In this document: positions 60,657 to 64,000 of the stretch, piece by piece | How the letters are laid out: each line of letters opens with the position of its first letter | Numbering within the stretch: the stretch's first letter is position 1 | From: Pseudomonadota bacterium | GTDB taxonomy: Bacteria; Pseudomonadota; Gammaproteobacteria; Burkholderiales; Gallionellaceae | Assembly: GCA_021821945.1 (NCBI GenBank) | Contig: JAJZTF010000009.1 | Coordinates: forward strand, 1 to 64,000 | DNA length: 64,000 nt | Direction: 5' to 3' | Made by a program: the position numbers and the translations under genes | Notes under the pieces: model-generated | What the model was told of the DNA's origin: nothing | The model's input: only the letters and a program-made list of their open reading frames with translations | The model's database searches: none

Positions 60657-60685
60657 TTGACCAAACAGCCGTCTGCCTTTATCTT
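60657..60685 (+). promoter_or_regulatory. Promoter of the ilvIHC operon
   Basis: TTGACC and TATCTT are separated by 17 nt. The predicted start is about 27 nt before ilvI, which leaves no room for a leader-peptide attenuator. Confidence 0.7.
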
Positions 60686-60718
60686 ACTGTGCTCTTTTAG
60701 AATATGAAGGTATTGATC

Positions 60719-62422
60719 ATGGAGTTGAGCGGCGCGGAAATAACCATCCGTTGTTTGCAGGAAGAAGGGGTTGAATTCGTATTCGGCTATCCTGGCGGCG
60801 CGGTTCTGCATATTTACGATGCGCTTTTCCAGCAGGAAAAGGTCAAGCACATCCTTGTGCGCCACGAGCAGGCTGCTGTGCATGCCGCCGATGGCTATGC
60901 GCGGTGTTCCGACAAGGTCGGCGTGGTGCTCGTGACATCGGGCCCCGGAATCACCAATGCGGTGACCGGCATTGCGACTGCATACATGGACTCCATTCCC
61001 ATGGTCGTGATCAGCGGTCAGGTTCCGACCCATGCCATAGGCGAGGATGCCTTCCAGGAGGTCGACTCGGTCGGCATCACGCGCCCATGCGTCAAGCACA
61101 ATTTCCTGGTCAAGGACGTCAAGGACATCGCGCCCACCATCAAGAAGGCCTTCTACCTTGCAAAGTCCGGCCGGCCAGGCCCGGTCCTTGTGGACATACC
61201 CAAGGATATCTCCAATCAGAAATGCGGTTTCTCCTATCCTGAAAGCATCTCGATACGCGCCTATCATCCGCAAGGGGAAGGCGACATCGAGCAGGTCAGG
61301 AAGGCTGCAGAATTGCTGCTGGAAGCCCGCCGCCCCATGGTCTATGCAGGCGGCGGCGTGGTGCTGTCCGATTCCGCAGCCCAGCTCACGGAGCTCGTGA
61401 GACTGACGGGATTCCCCTGCACCAACACGCTGATGGGATTGGGCGGATATCCCTCGACCGACAGGCAGTTCGTCGGAATGCCCGGCATGCACGGCACCTA
61501 CGAGGCGAACATGGCGATGCAGCATTGCGATGTGCTGATCGCGATAGGCGCGCGCTTCGACGACCGCGTGGTCGGCAATGTCGAGCATTTCGCGCAGAAC
61601 CCGCGCAAGATCATCCACATCGACATAGACCCTTCCTCGATCGCCAAGCGGGTCAAGGTGGACGTGCCCATCGTCGGCGACCTGAAGCTGGTGCTGGGCC
61701 AGCTGCTGGATGTGCTGCGAAGAAGCGGCAGGAAGACCTGCGATATTTCCGACTGGTGGAAGCAGATCGGGGAATGGCGCGAATTCGGCGGCGAATTGCG
61801 CTACAGGAATTCGGACGAGATCATCAAGCCGCAATTCGTCATCGAGACGCTCTACAAGGTCACGGGCGGAGATGCCTATGTCACGTCGGACGTCGGTCAG
61901 CACCAGATGTGGGCGGCGCAGTACTACAAGTTCAATCAGCCCCGCCGCTGGATCAATTCGGGCGGTCTGGGCACCATGGGTTTCGGATTGCCGGCCGCGA
62001 TGGGCGTGCAGTTCATGCATCCGGATGCGACGGTCGCCTGCGTGACGGGGGAGGGCAGTATACAGATGAACATCCAGGAGCTTTCCACCTGCCGCCAGTA
62101 CCGTCTGCCCATCAAGGTGCTTTCCTTGAACAACCGGTATCTCGGCATGGTGCGCCAGTGGCAGCAGTTCTTCCACGGCAACCGTTTTTCGGAGTCCTAC
62201 ATGGATGCGCTGCCGGACTTTGTGAAACTGGCCGAGGCATACGGGCATGTCGGCATGCTGATCGAAAAGCCTTCCGATGTCGAACCCGCGATCAGGGAAG
62301 CCTTCGCGCGTAAGAACGATCTGGTGTTCATGGATTTCCGCACCGATCCGGCCGAGAACGTCTACCCGATGGTGCCGGGTGGCAAGGGGTTGTCTGAAGT
62401 CGTGTTGTCGGAGGATCTGTGA
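60719..62422 (+). CDS. ilvI: Acetolactate synthase, large catalytic subunit
   Basis: The 567-residue ThDP/FAD enzyme condenses pyruvate to acetolactate (or with 2-ketobutyrate) for valine, leucine and isoleucine. Motifs are the N-terminal FGYPGGAVLHIYDAL, catalytic Glu in RHEQAAVHAADGYAR and the ThDP-binding GTMGFGLPAAMGVQ...GEGSIQMN...LNNRYLGMVRQWQ. The start MELSGAEI is preceded by GAAGG; the track start five codons earlier lacks a ribosome binding site. It shares the base A of TGATG with ilvH. Confidence 0.97.
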   Translation: MELSGAEITIRCLQEEGVEFVFGYPGGAVLHIYDALFQQEKVKHILVRHEQAAVHAADGYARCSDKVGVVLVTSGPGITNAVTGIATAYMDSIPMVVISGQVPTHAIGEDAFQEVDSVGITRPCVKHNFLVKDVKDIAPTIKKAFYLAKSGRPGPVLVDIPKDISNQKCGFSYPESISIRAYHPQGEGDIEQVRKAAELLLEARRPMVYAGGGVVLSDSAAQLTELVRLTGFPCTNTLMGLGGYPSTDRQFVGMPGMHGTYEANMAMQHCDVLIAIGARFDDRVVGNVEHFAQNPRKIIHIDIDPSSIAKRVKVDVPIVGDLKLVLGQLLDVLRRSGRKTCDISDWWKQIGEWREFGGELRYRNSDEIIKPQFVIETLYKVTGGDAYVTSDVGQHQMWAAQYYKFNQPRRWINSGGLGTMGFGLPAAMGVQFMHPDATVACVTGEGSIQMNIQELSTCRQYRLPIKVLSLNNRYLGMVRQWQQFFHGNRFSESYMDALPDFVKLAEAYGHVGMLIEKPSDVEPAIREAFARKNDLVFMDFRTDPAENVYPMVPGGKGLSEVVLSEDL

Positions 62423-62913
62423 TGCGCCATATCATTTCTTTGCTGATGGAAAACGAGGCGGGCGCGCTTTCCCGCGTTGCGGGGCTTTTCTCGGCCAGAG
62501 GGTATAATATCGAATCCCTGACGGTCGCACCCACCGAAGAGGCAACCCTGTCGCGCATGACCATCGTCACCAGCGGATCGGATGCGGTGATAGAACAGAT
62601 CACCAAGCAGTTGAACAAGCTGATCGACGTGGTGTCGGTGATGGATCTCAGCGAAGGCGAGCACATCGAGCGCGAACTGATGCTGGTCAAGACGCGCGCG
62701 GAGGGGGATGCCCGCGAGGAATTGAAGCGCATGACGGACATATTCCGCGGCCGCATACTGGATGTGTCCGACCATACCTACACCATAGAGCTGACGGGTT
62801 CGGGCACCAAGCTCGACAGCTTTCTGGACGCCATCGGACGCGACCTGATCCTGGAGACGGTGCGAACCGGCGCATCGGGGATAGGCCGCGGCAACAGGAT
62901 GCTGAAGCTTTGA
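62422..62913 (+). CDS. ilvH: Acetolactate synthase, small regulatory subunit
   Basis: The 163-residue protein has an N-terminal ACT domain (MRHIISLLMENEAGALSRVAGLFSARGYNIESLTVAPTEE) for valine feedback and a C-terminal ACT-like domain. The start ATG overlaps the ilvI stop (TGATG). A GTG just before it is the first codon of the track ORF. Confidence 0.97.
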   Translation: MRHIISLLMENEAGALSRVAGLFSARGYNIESLTVAPTEEATLSRMTIVTSGSDAVIEQITKQLNKLIDVVSVMDLSEGEHIERELMLVKTRAEGDAREELKRMTDIFRGRILDVSDHTYTIELTGSGTKLDSFLDAIGRDLILETVRTGASGIGRGNRMLKL

Positions 62914-62957
62914 AGGTCGCCTGCGCGCGACGCGATGAATCTTAATTTTTTATTTGA

Positions 62958-63983
<1,026 letters not shown>

Positions 63984-64000
63984 TGGGACCCGGGATTGAG

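Noticed and set aside
60604-60718. Leader-peptide attenuator for ilvI
   Set aside because: The best promoter leaves only about 27 nt of leader and no run of Val/Leu/Ile codons is present.
60005-62248. 747-aa minus-strand ORF
   Set aside because: Only its C-terminal part (about 189 residues) is the sigma factor. The rest is antisense to ilvI, which has clear homology and a promoter.

Overview
The window looks like chromosome from a Betaproteobacterium, most probably a chemolithoautotroph of the Nitrosomonadales/Gallionellaceae type. This is inferred from betaproteobacterial families (DUF3619/DUF3106 behind a sigma factor, DUF2145), a CbbQ/CbbO RuBisCO-activase pair, a PPi-dependent phosphofructokinase, the rpsF-rpsR-rplI-dnaB order and the general style of the sequence. 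No rRNA gene, CRISPR array, prophage or transposase gene is visible.

Layout. 0-12.6 kb: the end of a histone H1-like Lys/Ala/Pro repeat protein, a DUF2145 protein, CobD/CbiB-like, SrkA, RsgA, PhhB, an M48 protease, Orn, a universal stress protein, a heme-binding beta-barrel protein, HemH and a two-gene RND efflux system. 12.67-14.99 kb: an AT-richer, transposase-less cassette bounded by about 72-bp imperfect inverted repeats, carrying a MocR-type regulator and a divergent orphan membrane protein. 15-21.3 kb: a small membrane protein, CbbQ and CbbO, convergent with glgP-tal. 21.5-30.2 kb: two small envelope proteins, a large PAS/GAF/GGDEF/EAL protein, a polyferredoxin with a Cys-rich tail, folD, ppa, pfp and a low-molecular-weight phosphatase. 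30.2-45.9 kb: housekeeping genes (rne, rluC, ndh-type, rlmM, rpsF-rpsR-rplI, dnaB, tRNA-Val, priA and others).

46-58.9 kb is the most interesting block. It is an aryl-polyene/xanthomonadin-like pigment cluster. A short plus-strand operon (leader ORF, Hyg5/XanB2-type chorismatase, PlsC-like acyltransferase, family-2 glycosyltransferase) converges on an eleven-gene minus-strand operon. In transcription order that operon encodes ACP, a COG4648-type membrane protein, a ligase-dehydratase fusion, an LpxL-like acyltransferase, a LolA-like protein, an MMPL exporter, a polysaccharide-deacetylase family protein, a PAP2-family protein, a ketosynthase, a chain-length-factor-like ketosynthase and a hotdog dehydratase. 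Most joints are 4-nt stop/start overlaps. The likely logic is: chorismate to 3-hydroxybenzoate, activation and loading on ACP, iterative condensation and dehydration to a polyene, then lipid attachment and export to the outer membrane. No ketoreductase, third ketosynthase, second ACP or DUF3261 lipoprotein is encoded here, and the deacetylase and PAP2 genes are unexpected additions.

59-64 kb: a small orphan ORF, the sigma factor-DUF3619-DUF3106 operon and the ilvI-ilvH-ilvC branched-chain amino acid operon.

All family assignments were made by eye from motifs and remembered families; no database search was run.
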